Origin: Halobiforma lacisalsi AJ5
Lineage (GTDB): Archaea; Halobacteriota; Halobacteria; Halobacteriales; Natrialbaceae
Reading direction: 5' to 3'
DNA: 64,000 nt
NCBI RefSeq assembly: GCF_000226975.2
Contig: NZ_CP019285.1
Location: 2,852,001 to 2,916,000, forward strand
This document shows, piece by piece, positions 1 through 9,665 of the stretch (position 1 is its first letter; every line of letters begins with the position of its first letter). The notes under the pieces are model-generated. The model was not told where the DNA came from, ran no database searches, and saw nothing but the letters and a program-made list of their open reading frames with translations. The translations under genes were made by a program, and so were the position numbers.

Positions 1-408
1 CACTCCTGTCGCAATCGGCTCTGAGAGGGGTCCTCTCCCCGGGGAACGGATACCCCTCGAGAACGACTACCACCAACGAGGGAAGTATAATCGAATTATC
101 GTTGCAAACGCAACTCGGGTATTAACGTGCGAAAATCGGACACTATCTCGAGCGAAACCGACTCAAGAACGCTGTACACCGAAACAGTCGATCGAACGAC
201 GCGAAACAATCACGAGTTCGACCGCCGGACGGAAACCGTTTCAGCAGCTAATCCGACGTTCTCGACCACGATATGGCATGGTTGCCGGACGGAAACGATA
301 CAGAACGTTGAACGATCCACCGGTCACGGCTGTGATTCCGTTCCGGGCGTGAAAGACGAAGAGAACGAGAAGAAAACGACGGGAACCGAACCGAGACGGT
401 CGGCGCGG
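1..408. other. Intergenic region downstream of secY
   Basis: No convincing gene is seen. The reading frames here are shadows or too short and basic to be credible. The secY mRNA, on the minus strand, runs into a pyrimidine-rich stretch opposite positions about 355-395, with several short T runs. Such stretches can act as archaeal terminators, but there is no hairpin to make this certain. Whatever follows secY, often adk in haloarchaea, lies outside the window. Confidence 0.4.
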
Positions 409-1902
409 TTACTCCTTGCCGAACATCTGGCGCATCATCGGATGCATCTCCATCATCTGCTCTTCCGCGATCTCCTCGTAGAGCTTGTAGGTGATGGAGA
501 CTGCCAGCAGGAGCCCGGTCCCGGTGACCGAGCCGATGGTGCCGAGCATGTTCGCCATGACGGCCAGCAGGCCGACCAGTGCGCCGCCGATAACGGTCAC
601 CTGCGGGATGTACCGCTCCATGACCTTCTCGATGACGCCGACGTTCTGTCGGAAGCCGGGGATCTGCATCCCGGAGTTCTGGATCTGCTTTGCTGTCGCT
701 TCCGGACCCATGTCCGTCGTCTCGACCCAGAAGATGGCGAAGACCGCGCCACCGACGATCATGAACGTCAGGTCGACGGCGACGCGGATCAGCACCATCC
801 AGACCTCGGCCGTGATCTCGCCGGTCCACCACATCCAGTCGTCGGGGCTGTAGATCGGGGAGACGTAGTAGAACAGCCCACTGACGGGCTGGCTCTGGTC
901 GTAGACCCCGAGCCACGACAGTTCCTGGCCGAACAGGATGATCGGGCCCGCCTGGCGGTCCGGACCGAGGGTGAACAGGATCTGTCCGATGAACTGGACG
1001 TTCGCCTGCAGCGCGCGAACGAGGATCATCGGCAGGACGCTCGCGTAGATGAGCTTCACGGGGAAGCGACCGCGGGCACCCTTGACCCTGGCGTGGCTGA
1101 GCGGGATCTCGACGCGGACCGACTCCGCGTAGACGACGATCCCGAAGATCAGGACCGTCGTGAACAGCGCGAGGAGCTGTCCGCCGTCCTGCGAGAGCAG
1201 CACGAACAGTCCATCACCGGTGAGCACCGACCCGACGGCGACTTCGTCGGTGAAGAGGATCTGGTACCAGCTGTAGAAGAACCCCTCCGCCGTCGGAGAG
1301 ATCAGGCCTGAGACGAGCCGCTGGCTCACGCCGGCGACGATGAACAGGCCGATACCGCTGCCGACCCCCCACTTGCTGACGACCTCGTCCATGTACAGGA
1401 GGAGGATACCGCCAGCGAAGATCTGGAGGAACATCAGCACCTGGACCTGCGAGCCGACGAACTCGAGCCCACCGAGGACTAACTGATCCTGGGCTGGCAG
1501 GAAGCCGCCGGCGAACACCATCGGAAGGGCGGTCAGCGCCGTCATGACGACGACCAGCAGCTTCTGGAGGCCCTGGTAGAGGACCTGGTCCCGGGGGTCG
1601 TCGGTGTCGAGCCCGAGCAGGTTTGCGCCCCCGAGCAACTGCATGACGATGCTTGCCGTGACGATCGGTCCGATACCGACCTGCAACAGCGAGCCCTGCT
1701 CACCTGCAAGGATCGCACGGAACTCGCCGAAGAGGTCTTGACCCCCGGCCGCGCCGAGGATGTCGATGTTCGTCAGGAAGAAGTACAACACGAGGATCCC
1801 CGCCGTCCACGCCAGCTTGCGCTTGAAGGGAACGTGCCCTTCGGGACGCTTCACTGCGGGCATCCGCGTCAGGACCGGTTCAGCGGCTTCCTTCCATCCC
1901 AT
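409..1902 (-). CDS. secY: Preprotein translocase subunit SecY
   Basis: SecY forms the membrane channel of the Sec translocon (SecYE-beta) through which unfolded proteins are exported or inserted. The product is 497 residues, with a short basic cytoplasmic N-terminus (MGWKEAAEPVLTRMPAVKR) followed by about ten hydrophobic segments, the usual archaeal SecY architecture and length. It is the last gene of the ribosomal run; its ATG lies 3 nt after the uL15 stop, so it is very likely co-transcribed with the spc genes. That arrangement, secY after rpl15, is standard in archaea and bacteria. Identification is secure. Confidence 0.97.
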   Translation of the reverse strand: MGWKEAAEPVLTRMPAVKRPEGHVPFKRKLAWTAGILVLYFFLTNIDILGAAGGQDLFGEFRAILAGEQGSLLQVGIGPIVTASIVMQLLGGANLLGLDTDDPRDQVLYQGLQKLLVVVMTALTALPMVFAGGFLPAQDQLVLGGLEFVGSQVQVLMFLQIFAGGILLLYMDEVVSKWGVGSGIGLFIVAGVSQRLVSGLISPTAEGFFYSWYQILFTDEVAVGSVLTGDGLFVLLSQDGGQLLALFTTVLIFGIVVYAESVRVEIPLSHARVKGARGRFPVKLIYASVLPMILVRALQANVQFIGQILFTLGPDRQAGPIILFGQELSWLGVYDQSQPVSGLFYYVSPIYSPDDWMWWTGEITAEVWMVLIRVAVDLTFMIVGGAVFAIFWVETTDMGPEATAKQIQNSGMQIPGFRQNVGVIEKVMERYIPQVTVIGGALVGLLAVMANMLGTIGSVTGTGLLLAVSITYKLYEEIAEEQMMEMHPMMRQMFGKE

Positions 1903-1905
1903 ACG

Positions 1906-2415
1906 TTAGTCCTCGTTCTGTTCGTCTTCGTCGTCTTCGGCGTCGGCCGCTTGCTCCTCGGCGCGTTGCTTTCCGCGCTCGGAGAGGACGGCGTCACCGC
2001 CGGCCTCCTCGAGTTTCTCCTGTGCGGCCGCGGAGAACGCGTCTGCCGTGACCTCGAGCTGGTTGCGGACCTGTCCGGAACCGAGGACCTTCACGACGTC
2101 GACCTCGTGGCCGTCCTCGACGATGTCACGAGCGTCGAGACGGTAGCCACCGTCGTCGAGCTCTTCGGCCTGCCCCTCGGCAGCGTAGAGGATCGCGTCC
2201 TCGTCGAGCTTCTGGACGTCGATCTCCGCGACGTCTTCGCGGATGCCCTGGGGGCGCTTGAAGCCGTGTTTGCCCTTCGGTTCGTAGTTGTGGAACTCGT
2301 GTTTGCTACGGCCGGCGCGACCGCGGCCACCGCGGTGGCCCGCTCCGCGTCGGTTCTTGTGGGAGCCACCACTGTGCGTGCGCGATCCGCGCTGGCGTCG
2401 TTTTTTGCTCGTCAT
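1906..2415 (-). CDS. rpl15: 50S ribosomal protein uL15
   Basis: Large-subunit protein uL15, which binds 23S rRNA late in assembly. The 169-residue product opens with a glycine/arginine/histidine-rich rRNA-binding tail (KKRRQRGSRTHSGGSHKN and on) and ends in a very acidic tail (DAEDDEDEQNED), a halophilic adaptation. It sits between uL30 (2 nt upstream) and secY (3 nt downstream), the conserved spc order. No separate promoter is evident. Confidence 0.97.
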   Translation of the reverse strand: MTSKKRRQRGSRTHSGGSHKNRRGAGHRGGRGRAGRSKHEFHNYEPKGKHGFKRPQGIREDVAEIDVQKLDEDAILYAAEGQAEELDDGGYRLDARDIVEDGHEVDVVKVLGSGQVRNQLEVTADAFSAAAQEKLEEAGGDAVLSERGKQRAEEQAADAEDDEDEQNED

Positions 2416-2417
2416 GG

Positions 2418-2885
2418 TTATCGCATCGATTCTAAGAGGTCGTTGATTTCCTCGGTTGTATGCTTTCCGAGTTGGCCGCCCTCGACGGTCGGCTTCTTGA
2501 TCCCGTCGTGGCCGCCACGCGGCGGGTGCAGTCGCAGCGTCGGCGACAGCCCCTCGTCACGAAGCGTCGTCTCCTCGGCGAGCAGTGCCTCGGCGAGCGC
2601 ATCGAAGTCGTCGTACTCCGTGTTCTCGGCGAGCCACTCCTCGTCGACGTCGGCCTGCCGACCCTCGAGAGGCTCGGAGCGGCGCTCGAGCAGCGTCGCG
2701 AGCACGTCGGCGCTCGGTTCGCCGTGGGCGACGTAGTCGTTGACCTTCGTCACCATCCCCTCGTACGTGTCCGTCTCGGGGACGAGCGCGCAGTGGTTGA
2801 CGCCGTGAATGTTCAGCATCTCCAGGGTGTCCTGGACCTTCTGCTGACGGTTCACTTCGCCACGAACCTGCACGACTGCCTTCAT
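2418..2885 (-). CDS. rpl30: 50S ribosomal protein uL30
   Basis: Archaeal-type uL30, 155 residues, about twice the bacterial length. The N-terminal ferredoxin-like core is seen in [20 protein letters not shown], followed by the motif [15 protein letters not shown] typical of archaeal L30. The C-terminal half ([12 protein letters not shown]) carries basic residues expected to contact rRNA. The start overlaps the uS5 stop by 4 nt, implying translational coupling. Confidence 0.96.
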   Translation of the reverse strand: MKAVVQVRGEVNRQQKVQDTLEMLNIHGVNHCALVPETDTYEGMVTKVNDYVAHGEPSADVLATLLERRSEPLEGRQADVDEEWLAENTEYDDFDALAEALLAEETTLRDEGLSPTLRLHPPRGGHDGIKKPTVEGGQLGKHTTEEINDLLESMR

Positions 2886-3562
2886 TGTTCGCTCACCTCG
2901 GCTTCCATGTCGGATTCGGCTCGCTCGCTCCCCTCACGGAGACCGCCCGGGTGACGCGACTGGGACGCGTTCTCCAGGGCGTTGAACGTCGCTTTCGCGA
3001 GGTTCACCGTGGTGCGGGTGTTGCCGTGGCTCTTGGTCCAGGCGTTCTCGATGCCGGCCAGCTCGAGGACGTGTCGGACGGTGTCGCTGGCGGCAAGCCC
3101 CAGCCCTTCGGGGGCGGGGATGACCTCGACCTCGACGGAGCCGGCTTTCCCCTTCGTGCGTCGGGTCAGCGAGTGGGGCCGGTCCGAGCGGTCCTCCCAG
3201 GAACCGGAGCCGCGCGGAACCTTGATCATGTTCAGCTTCGCGATACCGATCGCCTTCTGGATGGCAGAGCCGACCTGATCGTCCCGGCCCTCCGCGTAGC
3301 CGACGTAGCCGTCGCGGTTACCCACGACGACGACGCAGCGGAACTTGACGCGGCGCCCGGAGTCGGTCATGCGCTGGACCATGTTGATGTCCAGCACCTC
3401 GTCTTCCAGCCCCGGGAGGAGCTGGTCGACGAGTTCGGGCTCTTTCAGCGGCAGGCCCGAGTTGAGGGCGGCCTCCATCGTGTCGATGTCGCCCTCCTGG
3501 ACCTTCCGGCCGAGACGGGTGACGGGCTGCCAACCGTCGTCGTTGTAGTCGTTTGCGCTCAT
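2882..3562 (-). CDS. rps5: 30S ribosomal protein uS5
   Basis: Small-subunit protein uS5, involved in decoding fidelity at the mRNA entry channel. At 226 residues it has the archaeal length. The S5 double-stranded-RNA-binding region is visible at about residues 60-115 ([20 protein letters not shown], then [12 protein letters not shown]), and the C-terminal domain contains the glycine-rich [20 protein letters not shown]. It overlaps uL18 upstream and uL30 downstream by 4 nt each. Confidence 0.97.
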   Translation of the reverse strand: MSANDYNDDGWQPVTRLGRKVQEGDIDTMEAALNSGLPLKEPELVDQLLPGLEDEVLDINMVQRMTDSGRRVKFRCVVVVGNRDGYVGYAEGRDDQVGSAIQKAIGIAKLNMIKVPRGSGSWEDRSDRPHSLTRRTKGKAGSVEVEVIPAPEGLGLAASDTVRHVLELAGIENAWTKSHGNTRTTVNLAKATFNALENASQSRHPGGLREGSERAESDMEAEVSEQ

Positions 3563-4107
3563 TCTAGGATCGCCTCTCGTACCTCGTCGAAGTGTTCAGG
3601 GAGTTCGGTTGCGTCGAACTCGCCGCTGTACAGCGGCTCGTCGAGCTGTTCGGCGTACTCGGCGATATGTTCGCCGCGGGTACGCGACCAGTCCGCGAGC
3701 ACCTCGTCGTTGTGCGGGATCTCGAGGCCAGCGTCGATCGCACCTTCCTGGACGGCGAACACCTTGTTGCCGGGCGTCGCCGTGTTGAGGCCGATGTCGA
3801 GGACTGCTTCCTCGAGGCCCGCTTCGACGGCGCGCGTACCGGCCAGCAGACCGGTCAGGTACGCCGCAGAAATGTTACTCGTGGGTGCGTCCCAGCCGTA
3901 CTCCTCGAGATCGCTCGAGTGTGCGCTCGCGAGCGTCTCGTCGCCCTGTGGTCCGGGGACGATCAGCTGCGCCGTGGTGTGCTTGTTGCTCTTTCGAGCG
4001 ACGAGGCGGGGCTTACCCGACTTCAGCAGGCGCAACCTCTGATGGTAGTCCGTCCGGACCTCACGGCGACGCCGCATCGGAACGTTGTATCGTGGTCCTG
4101 TCGCCAT
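3559..4107 (-). CDS. rpl18: 50S ribosomal protein uL18
   Basis: uL18 binds 5S rRNA in the central protuberance. The 182-residue product starts [20 protein letters not shown], the characteristic archaeal uL18 opening with a basic cluster, and continues with the core [20 protein letters not shown]. The start codon shares one base with the stop of eL19 (TAATG arrangement) and the stop overlaps the uS5 start by 4 nt, so translation is coupled along the operon. Confidence 0.97.
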   Translation of the reverse strand: MATGPRYNVPMRRRREVRTDYHQRLRLLKSGKPRLVARKSNKHTTAQLIVPGPQGDETLASAHSSDLEEYGWDAPTSNISAAYLTGLLAGTRAVEAGLEEAVLDIGLNTATPGNKVFAVQEGAIDAGLEIPHNDEVLADWSRTRGEHIAEYAEQLDEPLYSGEFDATELPEHFDEVREAILE

Positions 4108-4556
4108 TATTGGTCACCGTAGTTTTCGTCGATGTAGTTCAACAGGTACCGGACGCTACGGAACTCCCCACCGCCAGCCTTCTTGTAGAGCTCGCGGTAC
4201 TGCGTGGGCGTGATCTCGCCCTTGTCGCGGAGTTCACGCAGTTTCCGGCGCTGTGCGCGGATCTTGTTCTGCCACTCCTCTTTCTCGTTCTGGCGTGCGC
4301 CCTTCTTGCCCTTGCGCTTGCCCGGGCCCTTCTGGTGGCCGTAGGCACGCTTCTCGTTGCGCTCTCGGGCGCGACCGCGGGAGTTGCCCGTGGCGTCTTC
4401 GGCCTGGATGCGACCGTCCTCGACGAGTTCGCGGATCTCGTCGCGGGTGATCGCTTCGGCGATGTCGGCCTGGGCGTCGGGGTCGAACCAGACGCGGTTC
4501 TCGCCGACGTCCAAGACGTCGGCTGCGAGTCGCTTCTGTGCGGAGAGATCAGTCAT
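4107..4556 (-). CDS. rpl19e: 50S ribosomal protein eL19
   Basis: Archaeal/eukaryotic eL19, absent from bacteria, and part of an intersubunit bridge. The 149 residues begin [23 protein letters not shown], the family signature, and contain a strongly basic helix ([20 protein letters not shown]) that penetrates rRNA, then REGELRDKG-like turns and [17 protein letters not shown]. The start overlaps the end of eL32 by 8 nt. Confidence 0.97.
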   Translation of the reverse strand: MTDLSAQKRLAADVLDVGENRVWFDPDAQADIAEAITRDEIRELVEDGRIQAEDATGNSRGRARERNEKRAYGHQKGPGKRKGKKGARQNEKEEWQNKIRAQRRKLRELRDKGEITPTQYRELYKKAGGGEFRSVRYLLNYIDENYGDQ

Positions 4557-5301
4557 CCGTTTCCACCTCCACTTCCACTTCTTCGTAGGTCGGGTTCAGA
4601 ACGCGGACGCCCTGTTCCTCGGCCTGTTCTTCGATGCGCTCGCGTTTGCGAGCACCGACCGAGGAGGCGATCCGGACTGCCTCGCGGGAGCCGTCGACTC
4701 CCTCGAGGTCGTCGAGGTTTTCGACGTACACTTCTTCGAAGCCGCTTGGGTGTTTGCCACGAACGGCTTCGGGCGTACGGAAGCCGGCTTCGACCGTCGG
4801 GCCCTTGCCCTTGACGCCGCGGCGCTGCTTCGAGAGCTGACCGCGGGGTCGACGCCAGGATTCGGGCGTCCGCTTTTTCATGTGGTAGTCCTGACGGTTG
4901 AACTGCGGCTTGCCCTCGCTTTTGCGCCGCTCGAGGAGCCGTTCCTCCTCTTCGGAGAGGTCGGGCGTCTTGTCGACGAGCCCGCGGGGCTGCAGTTCGG
5001 TCTCGACGTCTTCGGCGGCCTCCGCTTCCTCTTCCTCGGGAGCCTCGTCTTCGATCTCGGCTTCGGTCTCTTCGGAGACCTCGAGGTCGCCGACGTCGGC
5101 CTTGATACGGGCCGCCAGCGCGTTGCCGATCCCGTCGGCCTCGGCCAGGTCGTCCTGGTCGGCCTCCTTGACGTCCTCGATGGACTCGTAGCCGGCCTCG
5201 CGCAGGGCCTCGGCCTTGCTCTCGCCGACGCCGCTGATGTCCTCGAGTTCCTGCGGTTCGTCTTCGGCTTCAGCGTCCGGTTCCGATTGTTCGTCTGCCA
5301 T
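4549..5301 (-). CDS. rpl32e: 50S ribosomal protein eL32 with N-terminal helix-hairpin-helix extension
   Basis: eL32 of the large subunit, 250 residues, about twice the length of eukaryotic eL32. The C-terminal ~130 residues are the eL32 domain ([20 protein letters not shown] onward). The N-terminal half is a halobacterial extension: a helix-hairpin-helix-like segment ([20 protein letters not shown], then [18 protein letters not shown]) and a glutamate-rich linker. HhH modules bind nucleic acid, so the extension may add rRNA contacts; that role is inference. It sits 3 nt after uL6. Confidence 0.95.
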   Translation of the reverse strand: MADEQSEPDAEAEDEPQELEDISGVGESKAEALREAGYESIEDVKEADQDDLAEADGIGNALAARIKADVGDLEVSEETEAEIEDEAPEEEEAEAAEDVETELQPRGLVDKTPDLSEEEERLLERRKSEGKPQFNRQDYHMKKRTPESWRRPRGQLSKQRRGVKGKGPTVEAGFRTPEAVRGKHPSGFEEVYVENLDDLEGVDGSREAVRIASSVGARKRERIEEQAEEQGVRVLNPTYEEVEVEVETDD

Positions 5302-5304
5302 CTA

Positions 5305-5838
5305 TTAGACACCCCCCTTCGCGGGTTTCTGGGTGATGTAGACCCCATCCTGGAAGACACGCGTGTCCTTGCCGCTGACACGCGTCAGCTGCTCGATGTC
5401 GGCCGCGGTCTGGCCGACGTCTTCCTTGTCGGGGCCCGAGAGGACGAGCTGCTCGTCGTCGACGGTGACCTCGGTGTCACCGTGAATAGTCGTGCGTCGC
5501 GGTGCCTTTTCGCCGAGGAAGTTCTCGATGACGACGTCGTCGCCCTCCACGCGGACCTGCATCGGGAAGTGGGAGTAGAAGACTTCCATCTCGTACTCCC
5601 AGCCCTCGGTCACGCCGTGGAACGCGTTCTCGATGTGGCTCTCGAAGGTGCCGACGGTCGCGTTCGTCTTCGCGTCCTCGGCGTCGCTTTCGATTACCAC
5701 GCTGTCGTCTTCCACGTCGACGCTCACGTCGGGGTACCAGAGGCGTCGCGTAACGCTGCCCTCCGGTCCGTCGACGGTCACGTCGAGGTGGTCTTTCTCG
5801 ACGGTTACGTTGTCGGGGATTTCCAGTTCGACTCGCAT
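5305..5838 (-). CDS. rpl6: 50S ribosomal protein uL6
   Basis: uL6 lies near the factor-binding site at the base of the stalk. The reading frame stays open upstream to 5970, but the start is placed at the ATG at 5838 (MRVELEIPDNVTVEK), which gives 177 residues, the normal archaeal length, 2 nt after the uS8 stop; upstream residues look like translated intergenic/uS8 sequence. The two tandem L6 domains are visible, the second ending with TRVSGKDTRVFQDGVYITQK. Confidence 0.96.
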   Translation of the reverse strand: MRVELEIPDNVTVEKDHLDVTVDGPEGSVTRRLWYPDVSVDVEDDSVVIESDAEDAKTNATVGTFESHIENAFHGVTEGWEYEMEVFYSHFPMQVRVEGDDVVIENFLGEKAPRRTTIHGDTEVTVDDEQLVLSGPDKEDVGQTAADIEQLTRVSGKDTRVFQDGVYITQKPAKGGV

Positions 5839-5840
5839 GA

Positions 5841-6233
5841 TTAGTAGACGTATGCGATCACCTGGCCCCCAATGCCCTGCTGGCGAGCCTCGTAGTGGCT
5901 CATGATGCCGTTGCTCGTCGTAACGACGAGCGCGCCGAAGTCCCGAGCGGGGAGGTATCGCTTCTCCCACTTCTCGAACTCGTCGGCGCCGACACTATAG
6001 CGGGGCTTGACGGGGCCACACTCGTTGATCGCTCCTTTCAGTTCGACCTCGAACTGACCGGCTTTGCCGTCGTCGACGTACTCGAAGCCGTCGATGTACC
6101 CGCGGTCGTAGAAGACCTCGAGCACGCTGCCGATCTCGTTCGAGGCGGGCGTTACCTCGTGCGTGAGATGCCCCACGCTCTCGGCGTTGTCGAGCCCCGA
6201 GAGCGCGTTGCTGAGTGGGTCGTTGCCTGTCAT
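5841..6233 (-). CDS. rps8: 30S ribosomal protein uS8
   Basis: uS8 binds helix 21 of 16S rRNA and in many organisms also regulates its own operon. The frame extends upstream to 6446, but the ATG at 6233 ([19 protein letters not shown]) gives 130 residues, the archaeal norm, and follows the uS14 stop by 1 nt. The conserved C-terminal signature [19 protein letters not shown] with the S8 rRNA-binding serine cluster is intact. Confidence 0.97.
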   Translation of the reverse strand: MTGNDPLSNALSGLDNAESVGHLTHEVTPASNEIGSVLEVFYDRGYIDGFEYVDDGKAGQFEVELKGAINECGPVKPRYSVGADEFEKWEKRYLPARDFGALVVTTSNGIMSHYEARQQGIGGQVIAYVY

Positions 6234-6234
6234 A

Positions 6235-6450
6235 TTATCGGTACTTCCTGAATCCCATGTCGCGGGCGATTTCTCGGAAGCACTGGCGGCACAGGTTGAT
6301 GTCGTACTTGCCGACCAGACCCTGCTTGCGGCCACAGCGCTGGCACTCCTCGATCTGGCCGGTACGCTTTGCGGCGTGCTCGCCGGTCCGGTCGGCCGCG
6401 TCGGCTTCCGGTTCGGATTCCGTCTCTGGTTCTGATTCGCTTTCACTCAT
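6235..6450 (-). CDS. rps14: 30S ribosomal protein uS14, zinc-binding
   Basis: A 71-residue C+ type uS14. The zinc ribbon is present as C-x2-C (CQRCGRKQG) and C-x2-C ([14 protein letters not shown]), ending in the invariant GFRKYR. The N-terminal ~30 residues are an acidic halophilic extension ([16 protein letters not shown]). Its start overlaps the last 8 nt of the uL5 gene, and the stop is 1 nt before uS8. Confidence 0.97.
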   Translation of the reverse strand: MSESESEPETESEPEADAADRTGEHAAKRTGQIEECQRCGRKQGLVGKYDINLCRQCFREIARDMGFRKYR

Positions 6451-6979
6451 CTGCGGACTCCTCCACGGTTGCGTCGAAAGTCGACTCGAGGAACGCGACC
6501 GCGTCCTCGGTCGTGAGTCGGTGACTCGACGGGATCGAGCGGGTCGCCTTGTCGCGCTTGGCGATGCGGTAACCCGGACGGACCAGGTTGACGGTCACGT
6601 CCAGCCCGTAGATCCCGACGTTCGGGTCGTACTCCTGGCTCGGGAACTCGGTATGTTCCTCGATCCCGAAGCTGAAGTTGCCCGTGTCGTCGAACTGCGA
6701 CTCGGAGATCTCCGCGAGCGGCAGAGCCTTCTCGAGGAACTCGTGAGCGTCCTCGCCACGAAGGGTGACCTTCGTACCGATCGGGTCGCCCTGGCGAATG
6801 CCGAAGTCGGGTTCGGTCTCTTTCGCCTGGGTGCGGACGCTCTCCTGACCCGTGATCTCCTCGATGATGTCCTCGGCTTTGCCGAGTTCACGGCCACCCT
6901 GACCGACGCCCATGTGGACGACGACCTTCTCGACGCGTGGCTCGCGCATCTCGTGGAATCCGGTGTCGGCTTCGCTCAT
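6443..6979 (-). CDS. rpl5: 50S ribosomal protein uL5
   Basis: uL5 contacts 5S rRNA and the P-site tRNA. The 178-residue product contains the family core [20 protein letters not shown] and the C-terminal [20 protein letters not shown]. The start overlaps the eS4 stop by 4 nt and the stop overlaps the uS14 start by 8 nt. Confidence 0.97.
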   Translation of the reverse strand: MSEADTGFHEMREPRVEKVVVHMGVGQGGRELGKAEDIIEEITGQESVRTQAKETEPDFGIRQGDPIGTKVTLRGEDAHEFLEKALPLAEISESQFDDTGNFSFGIEEHTEFPSQEYDPNVGIYGLDVTVNLVRPGYRIAKRDKATRSIPSSHRLTTEDAVAFLESTFDATVEESADE

Positions 6980-7728
6980 TCGTCATCACCCGTGCTCACG
7001 GTTTCACCGTTCGCGTTTTCAGAGGACGAGTCCTCGCCCGTGAAGTTCTCGTCGATGACGACGACGTACTCCTCGACGGTCTCGAACCCGCCCTCGTCCG
7101 TCGAGACGGTGACGGTGTTCGAGCCGCTACCGAGGGTCACGTCGATGTCCTCGATCTCGCCGATCTTGCCGCCGTGGTTGCCACGAACGGCCGTCACGAG
7201 GGCGCCCTCCTCGTACGGGAAGTGCGCGACGATCGACTTGTCCTCGTTGTCGACGACGATCGAGTCCTTGGTGCTGTACTCGCCGCCGTCGCCCTCGACG
7301 AGGACGTTCGTCCCGTCGTGCAGCGTCAGCTGGGTGTCGCCGCCCGACACCTGCTGTTTGCCCTCGATCTTGCCGAGACGGCTCTCGGCGGCGTCCGCGT
7401 CGATTTCGGTCAGCGCGAGCCGACCGCCCTCGTCGGGGAAGACGCGGTAATACTCCTCTCGACCGGGGAACGCGATGATGTCGAAGATGCCGATCGGACG
7501 CTGCTCGTCGTTGATCGGCTCCCCGTTGACGAGGATCGAGTCCTCGGAGAGGGCGTACCGTGCTTCCTTCGTCGAGTCCACGTAGCCGAGCACGTCCCGC
7601 AGGAGGACGACGAGCGGCACGCCCTCCTCGCCATGGGGACCGGCACCGGCCTTGACCGTGAACACGTCGGTCTTCCGCTCGACCGGCCAGGTCTTCGGGA
7701 CCGACAGTCGTTTCTGGTGTTTCGTCAT
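6976..7728 (-). CDS. rps4e: 30S ribosomal protein eS4
   Basis: Archaeal/eukaryotic eS4, found in this operon in archaea but not bacteria. Domains in order over 250 residues: N-terminal eS4 segment ([20 protein letters not shown]), an S4-type RNA-binding fold ([37 protein letters not shown]), the central beta domain, and a KOW motif ([16 protein letters not shown]). The C-terminus carries an acidic serine-rich tail. It overlaps uL24 and uL5 by 4 nt each. Confidence 0.97.
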   Translation of the reverse strand: MTKHQKRLSVPKTWPVERKTDVFTVKAGAGPHGEEGVPLVVLLRDVLGYVDSTKEARYALSEDSILVNGEPINDEQRPIGIFDIIAFPGREEYYRVFPDEGGRLALTEIDADAAESRLGKIEGKQQVSGGDTQLTLHDGTNVLVEGDGGEYSTKDSIVVDNEDKSIVAHFPYEEGALVTAVRGNHGGKIGEIEDIDVTLGSGSNTVTVSTDEGGFETVEEYVVVIDENFTGEDSSSENANGETVSTGDDE

Positions 7729-8093
7729 TCGCTATCACCTTCGGTTTCGCCTTCGAGGCGTGCTTCGCGACGCTCGTCTTCGAGGTCGAGCTCCGTGATA
7801 CGGACGTTCGACGGGTCCAGCGGTCGCGGCACTTCCTCGCCGTCCGCCGTCTCGACGGTGACGTCTTCGACGTGGATGACGCCGTCCTCGAGGATCGCAC
7901 GGACGACTTCGCCTTCATCGCCGGCGTGGTCGCCGCGCATGACCTCGACCATATCGCCCGCGTTGACGCGGGTGCGTCGAGTGTCGTACTCCTCGCGGAG
8001 CTCGTCGGAGAGCGTCGCGTGCAGCTGCTTCTGTCGCTTGTGCAGCGGTGCACGCTCGGTCTGCGTTCGCTGTTTGTGGGGTTGCTCCGTCAT
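7725..8093 (-). CDS. rpl24: 50S ribosomal protein uL24
   Basis: uL24, an early assembly protein at the polypeptide exit tunnel. The 122 residues include the SH3-like KOW motif ([20 protein letters not shown]), which binds 23S rRNA. The N-terminus ([20 protein letters not shown]) matches archaeal L24 and the tail is acidic. Gap to uL14 is 4 nt; overlap with eS4 is 4 nt. Confidence 0.96.
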   Translation of the reverse strand: MTEQPHKQRTQTERAPLHKRQKQLHATLSDELREEYDTRRTRVNAGDMVEVMRGDHAGDEGEVVRAILEDGVIHVEDVTVETADGEEVPRPLDPSNVRITELDLEDERREARLEGETEGDSE

Positions 8094-8097
8094 GGTT

Positions 8098-8496
8098 CTA
8101 TACGATCATCGTCGCGGTGGAGGCGATCGCGCCGAAGCGTTCGGCGACTTCTCGAGCGATCGGCCCCTTGATCTCCGTCCCGCGGGGCTCCTCGTTCTCG
8201 TCGATGATGACCGCCGCGTTGTCCTCGAACTTGAGTCGGGTGCCATCGGGCCGGCGGATCGACTTCCGCTGGCGGACGATGACGGCCTCGAGGACCTGGC
8301 GGCGCATCTCGGGGGTACCCTTGGTCACGGAGACCGTGACCTTGTCACCGATCCCCGCCTTCGGCTGGCGGTTCTTGGTGCCGTGGTAGCCCGAGACGCT
8401 GACGACTTTCAGTTCGCGTGCGCCGGTGTTGTCGGCACAGGTGACCAGCGAGCCCTTCTTCAGGCCCTGCGTGACGTCGGCTTTCATCGCCTCCAT
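8098..8496 (-). CDS. rpl14: 50S ribosomal protein uL14
   Basis: uL14 forms part of an intersubunit bridge. An in-frame GTG lies at 8499, but the ATG at 8496 is preferred because it forms a TGATG junction with the uS17 stop and gives 132 residues, the archaeal length. The five-stranded barrel signature is visible ([20 protein letters not shown], then [15 protein letters not shown] and [20 protein letters not shown]). Confidence 0.96.
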   Translation of the reverse strand: MEAMKADVTQGLKKGSLVTCADNTGARELKVVSVSGYHGTKNRQPKAGIGDKVTVSVTKGTPEMRRQVLEAVIVRQRKSIRRPDGTRLKFEDNAAVIIDENEEPRGTEIKGPIAREVAERFGAIASTATMIV

Positions 8497-8930
8497 CACT
8501 GATCACCCGTTTCGCCCGCAGCGAGGTCCTCGTCGGAGAGGCCCGGCTCGGGTTCGGTCTCGCCGGTCAGCTCCGCGACGTCCTCGGCGGTCGCTTCTTC
8601 AGTTACTTCGACGACCACGTGCGATTTGGTCTTCGACAGTGGTCGGGTCTCTGCGATCTTGACCGTGTCACCGACCGAGAGCGGCTCGAGCACGCCCGGC
8701 ACATGGGCCGGGATGCGCGAGCGTCGCTTCATGTAGCGGTCGTATTTCGGAACCGCTACGTCGTACTCTCGCTCGACGACCACGGTCTTGTCCATGTCCG
8801 TCGAGACGACCTGCCCCTCGAGGATCTGACCTCGAACGGACAGCTCGCCGTAGAACGGACACTTCTCGTAGTCGTATTCCTCCGGGTTTTCGGGTTCCGG
8901 AGGGGTTTCAACGTCTAGTCCTATTGCCAT
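8496..8930 (-). CDS. rps17: 30S ribosomal protein uS17
   Basis: uS17, a primary 16S rRNA-binding OB-fold protein. At 144 residues it is longer than bacterial S17: an N-terminal archaeal segment ([20 protein letters not shown]) precedes the OB fold ([20 protein letters not shown]), and an acidic tail follows. Its first 10 nt overlap the end of the rnp1 gene, so it is probably translated by coupling. Confidence 0.96.
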   Translation of the reverse strand: MAIGLDVETPPEPENPEEYDYEKCPFYGELSVRGQILEGQVVSTDMDKTVVVEREYDVAVPKYDRYMKRRSRIPAHVPGVLEPLSVGDTVKIAETRPLSKTKSHVVVEVTEEATAEDVAELTGETEPEPGLSDEDLAAGETGDQ

Positions 8931-9430
8931 GGTGAATCACCATTCGTTTCCGTGCGTCGGGCGGGTCGTGAGAGCAAGCGCGATCCATCGACCGTAACGT
9001 AGGCCACGCCCTCGCCGGCACCGCGGCGGCGGTTCGTCGAACCGTCGCCGCGGCAGCTGGCGGCATCGCCGTCAGCTCGGTCTGCGGTGTCCGATCGCAC
9101 GGTCGCCGCAGGTTGAGTGTCGGCCAGTTTGGACGCGGTCCCCAACCCCTTCTCGAGGTCGGCGGCGTCATCTGTGATCGCGAACTCGAACGTCGAGCCC
9201 GATTTCGGCACCATCACTACCCGAGACTCGCCATCGTCACGATCGGCGGCGATGCCGCCTTTCCACCGTTCCGCCTCCGGCGGAACGCAAACCTCGATCG
9301 AGAGGGTGTTGGTCGTCTCGATGACGACCCGCCCCTCGAGGCCGACCCGCGACTCGTCGTCGCTCTCGACGACGCGGACGGGGAGCCCGTTGAGTTCGTG
9401 TTGTGGCAGGGTCTCGGGTGTCAGTGCCAT
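8921..9430 (-). CDS. rnp1: RNase P protein component 1 (Rnp1/Pop4/Rpp29)
   Basis: Protein subunit of archaeal RNase P, which removes 5' leaders from pre-tRNA; it pairs with Rpp21 and binds the RNase P RNA. The start is set at the ATG at 9430 ([20 protein letters not shown]), giving 169 residues; the longer frame is uL29 sequence read out of phase. The Sm-like core is seen in [17 protein letters not shown] and [14 protein letters not shown], and the family C-terminus in [19 protein letters not shown]. Between them lies a low-complexity insert of about 40 residues (roughly 102-142), including a cysteine, making it longer than typical archaeal Rpp29. Its place between uL29 and uS17 is conserved in archaea. 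Confidence 0.9.
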   Translation of the reverse strand: MALTPETLPQHELNGLPVRVVESDDESRVGLEGRVVIETTNTLSIEVCVPPEAERWKGGIAADRDDGESRVVMVPKSGSTFEFAITDDAADLEKGLGTASKLADTQPAATVRSDTADRADGDAASCRGDGSTNRRRGAGEGVAYVTVDGSRLLSRPARRTETNGDSPWQ

Positions 9431-9437
9431 TTGTGTA

Positions 9438-9665
9438 TTACTGTTCGTCTTCGTCTTCGTCCTCGAGGTCGCCTTCCTCGGTCTGGATCGTCTTGATCCG
9501 CGCGATGGTCCGGCGAAGCTCGCCGATGCGGCCCGGGTTTTCCGGGGCCCCACCGGCCGCGAGAACGGATTTCTGGTTGAGCAGTTCGGTCTCGAGCTCC
9601 TCGAGTTCTTCCTGCCGTTCGGCAGGCGTCATGTCGCGGATCTCTTCGACGTGCAGGATCGCCAT
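9438..9665 (-). CDS. rpl29: 50S ribosomal protein uL29
   Basis: uL29, a two-helix protein near the exit tunnel. The 75 residues include the coiled helical hairpin ([20 protein letters not shown] and [20 protein letters not shown]) followed by an acidic tail. The start shares one base with the uS3 stop, and rnp1 begins 7 nt downstream. Confidence 0.96.
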   Translation of the reverse strand: MAILHVEEIRDMTPAERQEELEELETELLNQKSVLAAGGAPENPGRIGELRRTIARIKTIQTEEGDLEDEDEDEQ

